A DNA stretch of 64,000 bases from Mercurialis annua (GCF_937616625.2 NC_065571.1:43678651-43742650); one strand, 5' to 3'; positions 28,901 through 41,579 are shown, counted from the stretch's first letter. A program made the numbers and translations. Notes: generated by a model not told the origin, from the letters alone.

Positions 28901-31900
28901 TTTTCTTTTCGTTTAGGTTCAAGCTGCTCGTGATGAAATGCAGTGGGGTGAGGAGGGCCCACCTCCTATGCTTGTAAAGATTGCTCCTGACTTGTCAAAG
29001 GAAGACCTTGAAGACATTGCAGCGGTATGTAAATGCTCTTAATTTTTATATGTCATCATATACTTTCACATATTGATTTCTTATACATGCTCCTTCTGAT
29101 TATAGGTTGCCCTTGCTTTGCGATTGGATGGACTGGTAGGTTTTCTTCTCATTGAAAAACCAGACATGTTTTGTCTAGCTTTAAATATTGACATTCCAAA
29201 CTTGAGAATTTTGGTTGTTTCTTAAATCTGATAATATATTCTGGTTAGTATTTCTAGATTATTTATGCTGCATGCTGATATTATTAATGTTAATAGATAA
29301 TTCTCTAATACATTTCATATTTACTCTGATTAGTTGCTTCATCTGTTGAAATATTTTATTCCTTTAACTGGACATCTCCTACTGTTTCAGATGAAATGGA
29401 TGTAAATTTTCCCTTACTTTAGCGTAACTGTCTAATGTAGTCAATGAGAAGAAGGGCTTTAGTGCCAATGTGGATATTAATTGTTGGCACTGACATTCTA
29501 CTTTGGTATTATCATTGGATTCACTTTAATAAATTTAAGCTGTCTGGGGATGTGTTAAATTGCTGGTTCCACCCAATTGTGAACATAGAAGCACCGATAT
29601 GTTATTCCAAGTAAGATTTATGTCATGTCAGCACCTTTGAGATATCTGAACTTCACTCTAGGTCTGAGCATGAGACTTGGAGATCCTGAGTCATATTGAA
29701 ATCTTGAGCCAAAAATCTCCATTGAATAGAGATTGTTTTTTGATTTGGTTCATGATCTCATGTGTTATCCAAACCAAGAACCGCACCAAACCAAAACTAG
29801 AATCAATTTTCATTGATTTTAAGTTTAATTTTATATAACATAATATGTGTATCATTATTTGCATATCACTTATTGAATTTATAATGAAATCAACAGTCAA
29901 CTGATATTTTTAATTAAATACAAATCACTATTTAAAATTTAGAAGAATTTATTTACTTAAGTATGTATATATAATATATTTACATAAGTATATATTACAA
30001 AGTATTATTATACAAGTGTATATTACATCTAATTAATCATTATTCTAATGAATATAATTGAATATGTATTTATACTTATGTAAAAACACAAACACAAACA
30101 CACACATATAATTTTTCATAAATTTATGTGAAGTTCACTTTATGCTGAAAAAGAAATTGCATCTGATTATGTCAATAGTGTATTTTCTATTGATGAACTC
30201 AAAATGCTGGTGTTTTGTATAATTTCACTATGTCATATAGGTTTAGTAATTGCAAATTAAGGACTATTGGATTGAATTTTTTCTAAGTAATTTTGATTTG
30301 CTTGGTCTTGGATAGATTATATCAAATACAACTATATCAAGGCCGGATTCTGTAAGCAAGTGCCCTGCGGCCAAGGAAACTGGCGGTTTAAGTGGCAAAC
30401 CTCTATTCAACCTGTCTACAGACATCTTGAAAGAGATGTATATTCTGACAAGGGTATATGTCATTTTTTTGTACATTTTTTTGTTTCTTTATTTAGTCAA
30501 TCTCTTATGCATCAAGCATTGGTAATTTGCAATGATCACCATTTTGGGATCCAAATGGGGATTTTTCTTAGGAGGCGTCACCAAGAAATCGGAATGTTAT
30601 AGTCAAAAAATTGTTGTCTGTAATGCTCTGATATTTTATGCTTAGAGTCGCTAGAGCCTGTCTATAGTGCACCATGGGGAAGTACATTATTTCTGTGATG
30701 TTATGGGTTATATCTTTTCAAATGTCAAAATTGTTGTCTGATTCCTACTGTTATGGAGGGGTCAAAGAATCTTCCTCGCTATTTTCTCTTCTTATGAACT
30801 ACTATCTACACTTACTGCACAATGCTTAATGTTATTAAATAGTCAAAGGATCCCTGTCACTTCTATATAGATACTCCAAGATTTTGTTTACAAACATGCA
30901 GAAACATATAGGCACTCGCACATTCATTCATCTAGAAATGGATGCCTTGACACACAATATTTTCCATCCAATTGTCCGTTTGATCCCTCTTTCTCTGCTG
31001 TGATTGCTGAACCGTAAACATATGAAGTAGTAGGTGGCACACTCAATTTTGTAGAATTGTTTTGTAAATTTATGTACTATGGATTTGGACAGACGCGAAG
31101 AGAAAAAGAAAAGATCTTAGAAAAGAAACAAATTGAACTCAGTCATTGCCAATGAATTTCATACTTCATTCTGTACATCAATAGTTGAGTGTGCCATGCT
31201 ACTTCTAATTTTAAAGCCTTTGAGAGATTTGCTTTTTGTTTTATGTGAAAGATGATGCATTGTCTTATCAATAGAATATTTTTTGAACATTGTCAATAGA
31301 ATGTTTGGGCACTTCTGTTTTTTCTTGGAATGCATGGATTGTTTGTATACGGTTTTTCCCTCTTTATGTATAGTTTTTCTTTAATATTGAGTAATTCCTG
31401 ATAGCTTGAATGTTTCTTATCAGGGAAAGATTCCTTTAATAGCTTGTGGGGGTGTAAGCAGGTATGACCTTTATAGTGTACATCTCTTCCAGTGTCACCT
31501 GGCTGTGAACATGGATTGGTATAAGCTTTGTGTTTTCATTTGTCAATCTTATTTATTTCCATTAATACAGCGGCGCTGATGCATACACGAAAATTCGAGC
31601 TGGAGCTACTCTTGTTCAGATTTATACTGCATTTGCCTATGGAGGGCCTGCCCTAATTCCTCAAATAAAGGTAGTATACTATCATGCTTTTATAAAATTG
31701 GGCCAAAAGGAATTTTGCGAGAAAAAAAATGAGAATTTAAGGGTGACATGAAATTCTAACTATCTTCTAGCTGAAAGTGCATTTGCATTTACTACTATTT
31801 AAATTGTTGTGTCGTGGCTCAGGCCAATAGCCATGATTTGTGGACGGAGGAGTTTATGTTGAGAAAAAAAGAAATGGAAATCTATTACATGTTCGACTTC

Positions 31901-32159
31901 TCACCATTCAAAGTTGAGATCAATTCCGGTTGATGACATACATTGTCGACCGTATTCTCCAAAATTAGGATTTCTAGTCCTTGACCCAAAATGTTATAGA
32001 CATAATTGTTGATTAGGTATGAAAATCGATAAAAGGGAAAAGGAAAACGAAGTAGTTGTGTTTAATTTTGTGAATGTGATGCAGGCCGACTTGGCGGAAT
32101 GCTTAGAAAGAGACGGCTTCAAGTCCGTTAAAGAAGCAGTTGGTGCAGATTATAGATAA
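25967..32159 (+). CDS. PYRD: Dihydroorotate dehydrogenase (quinone), mitochondrial
   Basis: Eleven exons: 25967-26107, 26202-26284, 26578-26901, 27101-27356, 28664-28744, 28917-29024, 29106-29135 (only 30 bp), 30316-30453, 31424-31461, 31571-31670 and 32085-32159. They give 457 residues, the size expected for plant DHODH. The start [11 protein letters not shown] is Arg/Ser-rich like a mitochondrial presequence. A hydrophobic segment ([15 protein letters not shown]) at about residues 50-65 would anchor it in the inner membrane. FMN and substrate motifs follow: [17 protein letters not shown], the catalytic-serine region [19 protein letters not shown] and ACGGVSSG. The enzyme oxidises dihydroorotate to orotate with ubiquinone in pyrimidine synthesis. 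Residues after HGKRKLAE contain the Ser/Thr-rich insert I remember from plant homologues. The exon 4 acceptor is tandemly duplicated (27043-27116). Confidence 0.96.
27043..27116 (+). repeat. 37-bp tandem duplication across a splice acceptor
   Basis: Units 27043-27079 and 27080-27116 differ at about two bases and each reads TTTTCTGATCCTTT.TGCCAG followed by TGCAATTATCAACC. The second AG (27099-27100) gives the conserved protein. The first (27062-27063) would add 37 bases and shift the frame. Confidence 0.92.
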
Positions 32160-33233
32160 AATCACGTTCGTATCTATGCCTTCAGAAAATAAGAGAAGAT
32201 AAACATCTATGCACAGGGAATTCACCACACCAAAAAGGTTCCGGAGATGTCTTAATTTTATTATTAAAGCAATACATGTTGCTTGGTTACAACAAATTTG
32301 CTGTTGATATCTTTTTACAGTTGATCTGCTTTTGGCCAAAGTGGAGAACATTTTTGAAACGGTCAGTTAGAAAATTGATAGCAAATTAGCAATGCAATGC
32401 CTAATTTATTTTTTAGGTGTCGGTCTAAAAATGGGTGAAGTTGAAAGTAGTGATGGATAGGGCTTTTATATCAATTACATTCAATTTTCTTTCAGTAAGA
32501 TCTTGGTTAGTATAATTTCAGTTTATTTAGTTTATTTTCGGTATTTTAAATTTTTAGTATATCATTTAGTTAAATTTAAGTTTATAAATAGTTTATTTTA
32601 GGTTTACAATAATTTATTTACGTTTACATTTAGTTTACTTTCAATAAAATCTTAGCTAGTTTACTATCAAATTGATTTTCACTTTCTAAGTTTATTTTTG
32701 GTATTGTATTTAATAAATTATTTTAGTAAGACCAAGTTTATTTTAGATTAATAATAGCTTTACTAATTATCGGATAATTATACAACGTAACGGTTGCGTC
32801 TTATCATTTGTGCAACCAACCAATGAGGCATTAGCCATATGCAAATATTTAATGGTAAAAAAATAAATAATAATTAAAGATAATCTATCGCAAATGCTCA
32901 TTGACTTGTCATAAAAATGACGTGCTACAACTGTTGCATGAGATAAACACTCCTAATTATCATAAAAAATAATCGCTTTACTGAGTATTTTATGTTAGTT
33001 TATTTTAAATTAACAATTATTCTATTTTTGATTTACATTCAGTTTACTTTTACTTTATATTTAGCTTCTTTTTATAATTATACTTAAATTCAATTTCATA
33101 AACTTACAAATCTTATACACATTTATATACACTACTGAAGCGTGCATATATATTATATATAACAAAAATAAATAAGAACAAACAGTTGATTGGTAGAAGA
33201 ACACATGATACTACAAGATCACAAGTTTGAAAC
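32160..33233. other. 3' flank of DHODH and AT-rich repeats
   Basis: About 32505-33090 is made of loosely repeated TTTAGTTTA and TTTACTTT words. No gene was found. Parts of 32770-32960 contain weakly inverted AACGGTTGC/CAACTGTTG words that may be a decayed element. Confidence 0.4.
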
Positions 33234-33247
33234 CTATTAGAAGCAAA

Positions 33248-33991
33248 CCTATTTATTTTTCAGAGTCATTAATTCTAAAAATTCTCTCTCTAGAAAAATC
33301 CTCTCCCTTCTCTCTAAAACACCCAAATAAAAAACCATAGTTTTGAGGAGGTGGTTTTGGCCTTTGGCCGGAAAACCACCTCCTCCATCCGTTTGCTTTC
33401 TCTTTTTAGTGATTTTTAGTGATTTTTAGTGATTGTTGAATAAAGAAGATCCTTTTATTATAGATGGATGAAGAACCATAGTTTGAAGGTGGTTTTGGTG
33501 GTCGGAAAACCACCTTCTCATTTTAACTAGTGGTTTTATTCAAAAATCTATTAATGAAACTTTTCTTCTCTTTTTCTTTAGTCGATTTTGACGGATCTTT
33601 ACTCGAATCATAAAAGTTTAAAACTTTTTTGATCGGATCTTAATCCTCAACTTGAAAAATAAAGTCTTTATGGTTGCTTCTTTCTAATATTTTTTTAGTG
33701 TTGTGTTTGTGTTTTATTATATCTAATTTGTGGATTCATGTTGAAGATAAGGCTTGAAGTTTCACGGATAGAGCGACCTCAAGATCGTATTTTTAACGTT
33801 GGAACCATAAATGTATTGGGTGACCCATTTGGTGGTTTGAAAAGCCCTAATCGATGACTGTATTTACAGCTGTATTTACAGCACTCATCATTATTGTAGA
33901 ATAGTTCTTTCAATCTGTTGAAGAACCGTTCATTTATTGTATTTTCATTATTATTAATGGAAATTTAGCCTATGACATAAAAAAAAAAAAA
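33248..33991 (+). mobile_element. Retroposed insert with poly(A) tail and 14-bp duplication
   Basis: The exact direct repeat CTATTAGAAGCAAA at 33234-33247 and 33992-34005 flanks a 744-bp insert that ends in 13 As (33979-33991). This is the mark of L1-type reverse transcription. The insert has no long open frame. It has pyrimidine-rich sequence early, two similar GG(A)GGTGGTTTTGG blocks facing inverted CCACCTCC or CCACCTTCTC, and three TAGTGATTTT repeats. It may be a 5'-truncated LINE of another family or a processed non-coding transcript. Confidence 0.82.
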
Positions 33992-34196
33992 CTATTAGAA
34001 GCAAAACAATATTTCAATAAATTATTTTAAAGTCCGACCACCAGGGGGCTGAAAATCAAATTGTAATATTACTGGCTTGACTTGTGTGTTTGGGAGCATA
34101 AGAGTTTTAGGTGATTTTGATATATCAATTGTTGTTCCTAGCTCAAGTCATATGGGTTTAGGAATGTTCCCTATTATTAACAACCAAATCATTTAA

Positions 34197-34648
34197 TTAA
34201 AAGCAAATTATTTTAAAATCTTTCACATTTGTCATAATTTACAGTTTAGTACTTTGATATAGTATCTCAATTTTAATTTTGTAAATTATAAGACTCTTCT
34301 ATTAGTTCTGTTAATAATTTGAAATTTACTTTTAAACGATTTGATACCTCAGTTTCAATTATATAAACGATTTGGTACCTTAATTTCAATTATGTAAGTG
34401 ATTTGGTACCTCATTTTTAAACGATTTGGTACCTCAGTTTCAATTATGTAAGCGATTTGATACCTCATTTTTAAACGATTTGGTACTTCACATTTTATTT
34501 CGTTAACGATTTACTACCTATATTTAACAGAAGGGTCTTATAGTTTACAAAATTAAAATTGTGGTACCAAATCGTTTGATTTTCAAATAAGAAGTATCAA
34601 ACTGTGAATTATGACAAACATGAGGAGGCTTATTGTAATTTGCTCTTT
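34197..34648. mobile_element. MITE-like inverted repeat with internal tandem repeats
   Basis: The ends AAAGCAAATTA and TAATTTGCTCTTT are inverted, and the match extends through TTTGTCATAATTTACAGTTT and TTTTGTAAA(T/C)TATAAGA. The middle (34336-34490) holds three to four copies of a repeat with CGATTTGGTACCTCA. Confidence 0.65.
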
Positions 34649-34721
34649 AATTCACCATTAAATTGATTGTCAAGTGCTGATTGGTTGATTTAACAGCTTG
34701 TGTCTAAAGTCAGCAAAGAGA

Positions 34722-34910
34722 TTTTTTTTATCTAATCTCTTTATTAGAGATAGATCTATTTTATGTTAATTGTTAGTGAAAACTAGCAGAAATTGATTAA
34801 TATTATTATGCATTTTTTTAAACGGAAGAACTACAACCTAAGAGAATCGAGTCGAACCTTCGACCTCATGCAACAAGGAAGGATTTAGCTAATAGGCCAA
34901 GCTTTCAAGT
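34722..34910 (-). mobile_element. tRNA-derived SINE
   Basis: On the minus strand TTGGCCTATTAGCTAA (box A-like) precedes AAGGTTCGACTCG (box B-like). The tail appears as a T run at 34722-34729. The flanks GTCAGCAAAGAGA (34709-34721) and GCCAGCAAAGGGA (34911-34923) match at 11 of 13 positions. Confidence 0.68.
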
Positions 34911-34923
34911 GCCAGCAAAGGGA

Positions 34924-36240
34924 CTTGATAATTCCGGTTTTTACATAGATCTTTAGGCGAGTAGCTGCACAAGAAACAGAATAAGCTCAAAGGGTTTCAG
35001 GTTTGGTTTGCCTAAAACTGCCCTGATGCTTAAGTCAGATATCGATCAACATCTAGTAATTTAAGTATTATGATAAGAAAAGATACACCTTATTTCCTTT
35101 ATCTTTGGGTTCTATATAGACATGGTAGTCCCTCCTAAATAATAGGCTAACTTCTTAGGCAATGAAAAATGACTCCTTATATGTATGTAGGCTTAGTTGA
35201 CGAGTTAATGGAGATCTTATTAACTTCCGATCTCTATTAACTCGCTTAAGGTAGAAGATTTATTAAATCGGTAATAGTACTAACCGTGCGTAGTTCATTT
35301 AATTTGGTCTTTTGTGACATTCAACTTTTATAGTTGTACAATCGACCATAATCTCTAAAGTCTATGGATTAGTTTGATTTTTAGATTTTTACCTGCAATT
35401 TGTTTTATCTTTTATGAATTATTTGCAGTTATTACAATTTAATCTACAGGTTTTGTCATAAATTTTCATCTAATTCCTGAAATTATTCAAATGATCTAAC
35501 TAGCCCGTCTATTTTCAAAAAAAAAGAAAAAAAACTAGCTCGTCATCGGATTATATTTTTTTTTGAAAATCAGATCTTAATAGCATATATACACTCAAAA
35601 AATCATATATACACTCAAAAAATGTATCTGCAATTTTATACATACAATTATTTATACTTATTTTATGGATAAAATATATATTTGGATTCTTATGTTATGA
35701 TGTCTTTTTTCTTTTTTGTCACCATTAAATACGCAAACTTTTAATTTCGTAGACATTAAGTTCTTATATTACACAAATAAAATGTACGTATTTGCAAATG
35801 TGATAAAAAATTGTTTATTTTATTATTTTAATTTTCATAAATTAGATCTATGTACTTTTATTTTTGAATGAAGTAAATCTCTCGATGCATTTTTTTCTAT
35901 CTTTATTTTATTTTTGTCTATTTAATTGACTTTTATAGTATTTTTAGGGCTAATTTTTTTAGTACCAAATTTTTACAGATTTTGTCAGTTATATACAAAT
36001 CTTTTAAAATTGGTAGGATTAGTCTATTTTGAGATATTAAGAATCTTTTCTATCCATTTTTTGAATCGAACCCTAAGTTATTACATGCAAAATTACTCCA
36101 AATGGCTAATAAAAGGTTTCGAATAATTCAAAATAGTTATTTTTTTTTTATTTTGAAAGACTTGACTATAACTCCGTGAACATGTGGTATGAAAAAAAAT
36201 TAGCCTTCTTTTTTATGATTTACAGACCTATTGCTACAAA
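34924..36240. other. Gene-free AT-rich spacer
   Basis: No gene or recognisable element, apart from the 16-bp stem at 35201-35244. The frame at 35926-36126 has no supporting features. Confidence 0.45.
35201..35244. repeat. Long hairpin
   Basis: CGAGTTAATGGAGATC (35201-35216) pairs with 35229-35244 at 15 of 16 positions around a 12-nt loop. Confidence 0.8.
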
Positions 36241-36417
36241 ATTAGAAGGAGAAAATTGCACAAAACACTCCCTTTTCTAATTTATTTGCAATGAATACCT
36301 CAATTTTAAAAGTTTATTTTTTTACCTCATTTTTCTATTGTTTTTAGTTGTACTCCCAACTAAATTTAATTTATTTGTATCTTTACTCTCCTTTCTATAC
36401 ACACATGCACACCTCAT

Positions 36418-36505
36418 TTTTCTTTTCTTTTTCTCTCTCTTTCTTTTCTCTCTCTTTCTTTTCTCTTTCCTCTTCCTCCTCCTTCTCCTTCATCTTCGTC
36501 TTTTT
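36418..36505. repeat. Pyrimidine-rich (CT/CTT) tract
   Basis: Nearly pure C and T, with TCTCTCTTTCTTTTC repeated. The overlapping Phe/Leu/Ser-rich frames here (36338-36586) are products of the composition. Confidence 0.85.
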
Positions 36506-36785
36506 CTTCTGCTCTTCTTCTGCAACTTTTTCTTTTCATTTTCTTCCATTGAATTTCTTAGCAAATTCTATTTAAATTTCCTATAATTTATTTAATATAT
36601 TCGATTTATAACACAAACAATCAGAGATCTGAAACAAATAAGAAATCAAAGATGAAAAAATCAATCGTGTTCGTCTCAGAGAATTTGAAGTAACGGAATA
36701 TTACGCCATCGTCAACGTCATATCCTCTTATTCTGGATCTTCTTCTTCCTCTTTCTATTTTTTTAGGTATTAATTTTTTGTTCAT

Positions 36786-37378
36786 ACGTTTGAAACTATT
36801 GTAAACTGTTTGAAACTGTTTTTAAGAAATCGTTTTAAATTATTTGTTTGAAACCTTTATAAACTGTTGAAAACTGTTTTATAACTAATTTAATTTTTTT
36901 TTATGCAATGTTTGAAACTGTTTTAAAAATCCGTTTGAATCTGGTTGAAACCTTTGTAAACTGTTTAAAACTTTTGTAAACTGTTTTTGAAATTTTTGTA
37001 AGCTATTAGAAAATGTTCTATTTTTAACTGTTTGAAACCTTTATAAATTGTTTAAACATTTTTAAACTATTTTAAACTGTATTTAGATCAAAGTTGCAAA
37101 TTTTATTTTATGAAACTGTTTGAAACACTTGTAAACTGTTTGAAATTTTTGTAAACTGTTTGAAACTGTTTTTTTTAAACTGTTTGAAACGCTTGTAAAC
37201 TGTTTGAGACCTTTGTAAACTGTTTGAAGCTGTTTTTTAAAACTGTTTGAAACGCTTGTAAACTATTTTGAAACCATTGTATAAACGTTTTTTTAAATGA
37301 TAATAAAACTGAGCTTTAGAATTTTTTTGAAACCGTTTGAAAATGCATTTGAAACTGTTTGAAACCGTTTTTAATAGA
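36786..37378. repeat. Degenerate minisatellite
   Basis: About 600 bp built from variants of GTAAACTGTTTGAAAC and CTGTTTTT; I estimate well over fifteen imperfect units. Around it are purine-rich (37630-37680) and pyrimidine-rich (36418-36505) tracts that could pair. The whole 36250-37800 region may be one decayed element. No gene was found. Confidence 0.82.
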
Positions 37379-38007
37379 TTTTTAATGTGACTAAATAAAT
37401 TAATAATTTACAGTTTTTTGTTTTTGGATAAATTTATGATCGTTGGATTTGAATTCGATGTGAAATTTGAATCGATTTCATTACGAATTAAAAATTCGAG
37501 CGGATCGAAAACTAAAGTTGAAACTCATAAAAAAGTGATGTTAGAATTAGAAAATCAATCTATTTAATTGATATGAATTGAAAAATTTGATTTATTTATT
37601 GAATTATTAGCTGTTTTGTTTGGATGAACTGAAACAATAAGAAGAAAAAGAAAAGAAGAAGAAGAAGAAGAAATCCAAAGCGGCAGAGTATAAAAATAAT
37701 AGAGGAGAGTAAAAAAATAAAGATGAAACACGCTGGAGTACAAAAAGAAAGTTGAGAAATTATGGTTAAGAAATACTAATATTTTTCTTTTTTAGGTATT
37801 CTCCTAATTAACCCAATTAGAAGTGTATTGATTTATTGTATATAAATTTTAGTGGATGGATCCAAAAAAATGATGTTATAAAGACATAAATGTGTGTTTT
37901 GTTATTTTATAAATAAATCTTAAATTGACATAATTACTAATAAAAATAAAAAAATTAATGAAAAAGTTATTTTTAATATAAATTCTATAAATTATATATG
38001 TTTTTTT

Positions 38008-38217
38008 AATTTAACCGCGAATTTTAAAATATCTCAATTGTATGCAGTAAGTTGTATTTTTTTCTCAATTCGATACACAAGGTCATAATATGTTGACGTG
38101 ACTATCAAAAACGACTTCAACCTCAGTAAAATTACATACATGAATGAGTGTCACGTCAGTATATATATCGAATTGAGAAAAAAACATTGACACGTTTTAA
38201 AATTCGCTATTAAATTG
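38008..38217. mobile_element. Small MITE-like inverted repeat
   Basis: About 60 bp at each end are inverted (TTTAA..GCGAATTTTAAAA and TTTTTTCTCAATTCGATA with complements), around a short core with GACGTGAC and GTCACGTC. No certain target duplication. Confidence 0.6.
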
Positions 38218-38580
38218 AAAAAAAATATGATGTTATTTTTTAAAAAATCAATTATGTTAAAATATTTACGGAATCTCAATAGATAAATATTATTTAATAT
38301 TTCTAATTAACAATCAATCTAAAATTTATTATTTAATATTAAAAATTAATTAATATAATACATTAATTTCGAGAGAGTACTGAAAAAAGAGTGTGTGTGT
38401 GTGACTACTGGATTCTGGAAACATCCAGAGAAAAAGGGAGAAATCTATTAACTTCCTTCTTCTTCTTCATAAACACCAAATTTGATAAATAAAAACTACA
38501 ATTCTAATTAATTTCCCCTCCCTCAATCGAAAATTTATTCTTCTCCGTTTGAACTTCAAAAATCAAGAAATTATTTGTAA

Positions 38581-40071
38581 ATGGCAGCTGCGGCATTTAA
38601 CAACTCGGGTTTTCCGATGACTAGTAGAATGAAGAGAAAAGAATTAACAGACGATGATTTCTGCGATTTCTCTCTGTCTTCTCCTGCTCGCAAGATTCGC
38701 CGACTGGTAAATTATCTAATCCCTAATTTCTTTGTTCTTTTCAATTTTGTATCAAATCCTGTTGGTTCTACTTTGAATTCTTGTTTTATTAATATGTTCT
38801 GTTATAGGATATGGTGGATTTACCTCCGATAATAGAAGAAGTAGAAGAGGCTGCTGCTGCTACAACCAGCGGCGGCTCTGGCTCCGGTGGCTCAGGGTGG
38901 AATAGTGATGAAGAGAGAGCATTAGTAGTGTATAAGCCTGCTGTTAATACCCAACAAATGTTGCTCCATCGCTCTCCTGCTTCTAATTATTATATTGGCT
39001 CTGATTTCATATCTGGATTTAAGAGTAAGTTGCTATTTCTATCTTTTTCGAACTTCTCATTTTATTCTATAGATTTTTTTTTCGTTATTTAATTTATTAT
39101 AGTTTGTAATTAAGCTTCAATGATCCTTGCTTGTTTTATACTTGTAGGAATTCGTCTGTTATAACTAATTGATCAGTTGTAATTTATTTATTTTTAATAT
39201 AGGGAAAAAAACCTAGTAAGGACATATTTTCGAGTTCTAGTTTAGCCGTTGCTAAGAGTTAAATTCGAGGAAAGAGCTGATTATTTGGTAAATACTTCAA
39301 GAAGAAGTGCAGGGGCATCCGATATTACCTAATAGAGCACCTGTTAGGCTGTGCTTTTTCTGTTTACTTGTCTAATAATTTCACCTGTATATATAAATAT
39401 CGTAGTGTGAGGAACCGGAACTAGTGAACATGCCTATAGACGATACCTAGAACTTGCTATCCGTTGAGGGGATTCTGGAAATGCATTTGAAACTCTAAAA
39501 TTCTATAATAATGTAAAAAACTTGTAAAATTTATTTAGTCTGCTGGGCGTTTCTTATTTCGGATTTTAGTTTCTTGCTACATAGAGCATCATCATTTATG
39601 ATATGATTTTTATGAACATGAGAGTTTAGTCTATAGAAATGTGATAGTAACAAGTAACTGGATATGCATCTCAATAATTTATGCTGGTAAGTTGATGTGT
39701 ATTATAGTTGTGATTCTGTGAATGGTATCTAAATGCATTGTTTTATCTGGGCAGATCATTTTATGAGGCCGAGTGGCAGCAGTGTTACGATAAAATCACT
39801 CGAGGAGGAGGAAGAAGAAGAATCAACAAGTAATGCAAGAAGCAACATGGCGGTTGTTCCATGGGTTCCTTCTAAGGTTAATGTTGCGGATGCCGCTGAA
39901 GCAGATGCGATGGAGTCCGAAGAGGACGGAGTAGCAACAATGGACATTGAAGAGAACCAAGGTGGAGAGGGATATGATTTCGGCAAAGGATTCCCACAAT
40001 GGCAGCAACAACATTGCTTCGTACCAAATCTGCCTTACAACACTTCCACTCCTATTTCATGGTTCCAATGA
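38581..40071 (+). CDS. Plant protein of unknown function (acidic, low complexity)
   Basis: Three exons: 38581-38706, 38808-39024 and 39755-40071, giving 219 residues with clean GT-AG joins and preserved frame. I do not recognise a named domain. The N-terminus has a basic block (RMKRKELTDDDFCDF then SSPARKIRRL) that could be a nuclear signal and looks conserved. Exon 2 encodes an acidic and Ala-rich start (PPIIEEVEEAAAA), a Gly/Ser linker and the word ERALVVYKP. Exon 3 has a run of seven Glu, an acidic stretch rich in Met, Glu and Asp, and a C-terminus rich in Gln, Pro and aromatic residues ending in SWFQ. It looks like a small, mostly disordered nuclear protein. The reading as a real gene rests on splice sites, codon quality and the non-random N-terminus. 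Confidence 0.75.
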
Positions 40072-40959
40072 TGTATATTGATGATAAGTAGTCGTAGTTC
40101 AGTAGATAGTTGTGAGAAGCAATGTGCATTTTCTTGTTTGGTTTTTATGGGGTTTTTCTTCAGAGCTTGTGCTGTTTGCTCTTGGATTCCTCCGTCCATG
40201 TTGTTGTGGATATTGTAAGGCATCTTATAATTCAAGTCGCTTTAGTTTTTTGCACTCTGTATTCGGGAATTTTCATCCCAATAGTGATACTCTTTATAAT
40301 AGAGAGTATTTTTTTGCAAGAATATAATTTTTAGTTTTAGTCTAATAGACTCTTCAATTCATAATTTTTTATTTTATTTTATTTTTATATATATTAAATA
40401 ATGTTGATTTATTAATTAATTTATTTTATTATTTTAAATCTGGGAAATAAGATAGAATTATATTTTTAAAAGTAAAAATCATCAAAATTATTTTAGAGTT
40501 TAATTTTTTTTTTTGATAAGATTTGAAGTAGAGTGAATTTGACTCACAAGAGTTAAATCCACTTTTTCTCTAAATTTTAAATATAGAAAATCTATTGGAA
40601 TTTATATTTTGCATTAAATTTTTTAAATTAATTTTTTTATATTTTTAAAGAATGTATTGGAGATGCTCTAAGAGAATATAAATTTACCTTATAAAATAAA
40701 TTGATGCCATCCAATTCTACATATTACTTGTTTGGAGAGATTTTTGGGTATACTTAATCTATTACGTCATTTGTGAACTAGTCAATTACATTATGTCATG
40801 TCATTAAAATAGTGGCGCTATCGTAATTTTATTTACTATTCATTTATACTTTTAAATAATAATATTATAATTGTGCTATTAATTTTAATGACGTGTCATA
40901 AATGATAGGTTTAGTTCACGAATGATGTGATGTAGTGAATCTACCTAAAAATTTATCTT
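40072..40959. other. 3' flank and AT-rich spacer
   Basis: Contains the transcript end of the unknown gene to about 40320. The open frames at 40112-40334 lie in the probable 3' UTR. AT-rich DNA follows with nothing recognisable. Confidence 0.4.
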
Positions 40960-41577
40960 CGTTTGGTTGGAGGTAAGGGAGTAAGGAAAGTTTATAACTT
41001 TCCGGAAAGTAGTAAGTTTTCTTACTTGTTTCAACTTATACGTGTTGCTTTTCGAAAAGTTAGCAATTTGACTACGGAAGTGACTTCCCTACTCAAACCT
41101 AAATAAGTAGAACTTTTCTACTCCCTCCGGTCCATAATATTTGTCGCATTTGAAGATTTTTTTGCGTCCATAATATTTGTTATAATATTAAGAGAGCATT
41201 TATTACTATTTTTTCATGTTTGCCCCCCATTAATTTATTGAAAAAATAAAATAAACAAATGAAAATAGTAGTCATAAATGTAAACAAATTTCAATGTAGG
41301 ATTAACTTAGTAAAAGTGTTTACAAATTAATTCTTGTGCCAAAGTATTATGGACCAGAGGGAGTAGTTAACTTGACAGAAAATACAACTATATCGCTACA
41401 TTTAATTAGCCTAATTAGTTATTAAGAATAACGGTTTTTTTACATTTTAATTAATTAAAATCAAAATACAACTTCTCGGGAAGTTAGTAAGTAGATCAAG
41501 TAAAACAATTATCAATTTTCTTTCTACTAACTTCCCCGGAAATATATTTTTCGAGAAATATACATTTACGAACCAAG
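40960..41577. mobile_element. Possible older MITE surrounding the Stowaway element
   Basis: Inverted words on both sides of the Stowaway copy (TTTCCGGAAAGTAGTAAG against CTACTAACTTCCCCGG; TTGGTT near both ends) suggest an older inverted-repeat element that received the Stowaway insertion. The borders are uncertain. Confidence 0.4.
41121..41363. mobile_element. Stowaway-type MITE (Tc1/mariner)
   Basis: The ends CTCCCTCCGGTCCATAATA and TATTATGGACCAGAGGGAG are the classic Stowaway inverted repeat, flanked by TA on both sides (41119-41120 and 41364-41365). 243 bp, no coding capacity. Confidence 0.93.
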
Positions 41578-41579
41578 TG

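Noticed and set aside
32770..32960. Possible MITE with AACGGTTGC-like inverted words
   Set aside because: The match is short and imperfect, and no target duplication was found.
36338..36586. Phe/Leu/Ser-rich frames
   Set aside because: Caused by the CT-rich tract; no other support.
39756..39986. Minus-strand Ser-rich frame
   Set aside because: Shadow of exon 3 of the unknown gene, antisense to its poly-Glu tract.
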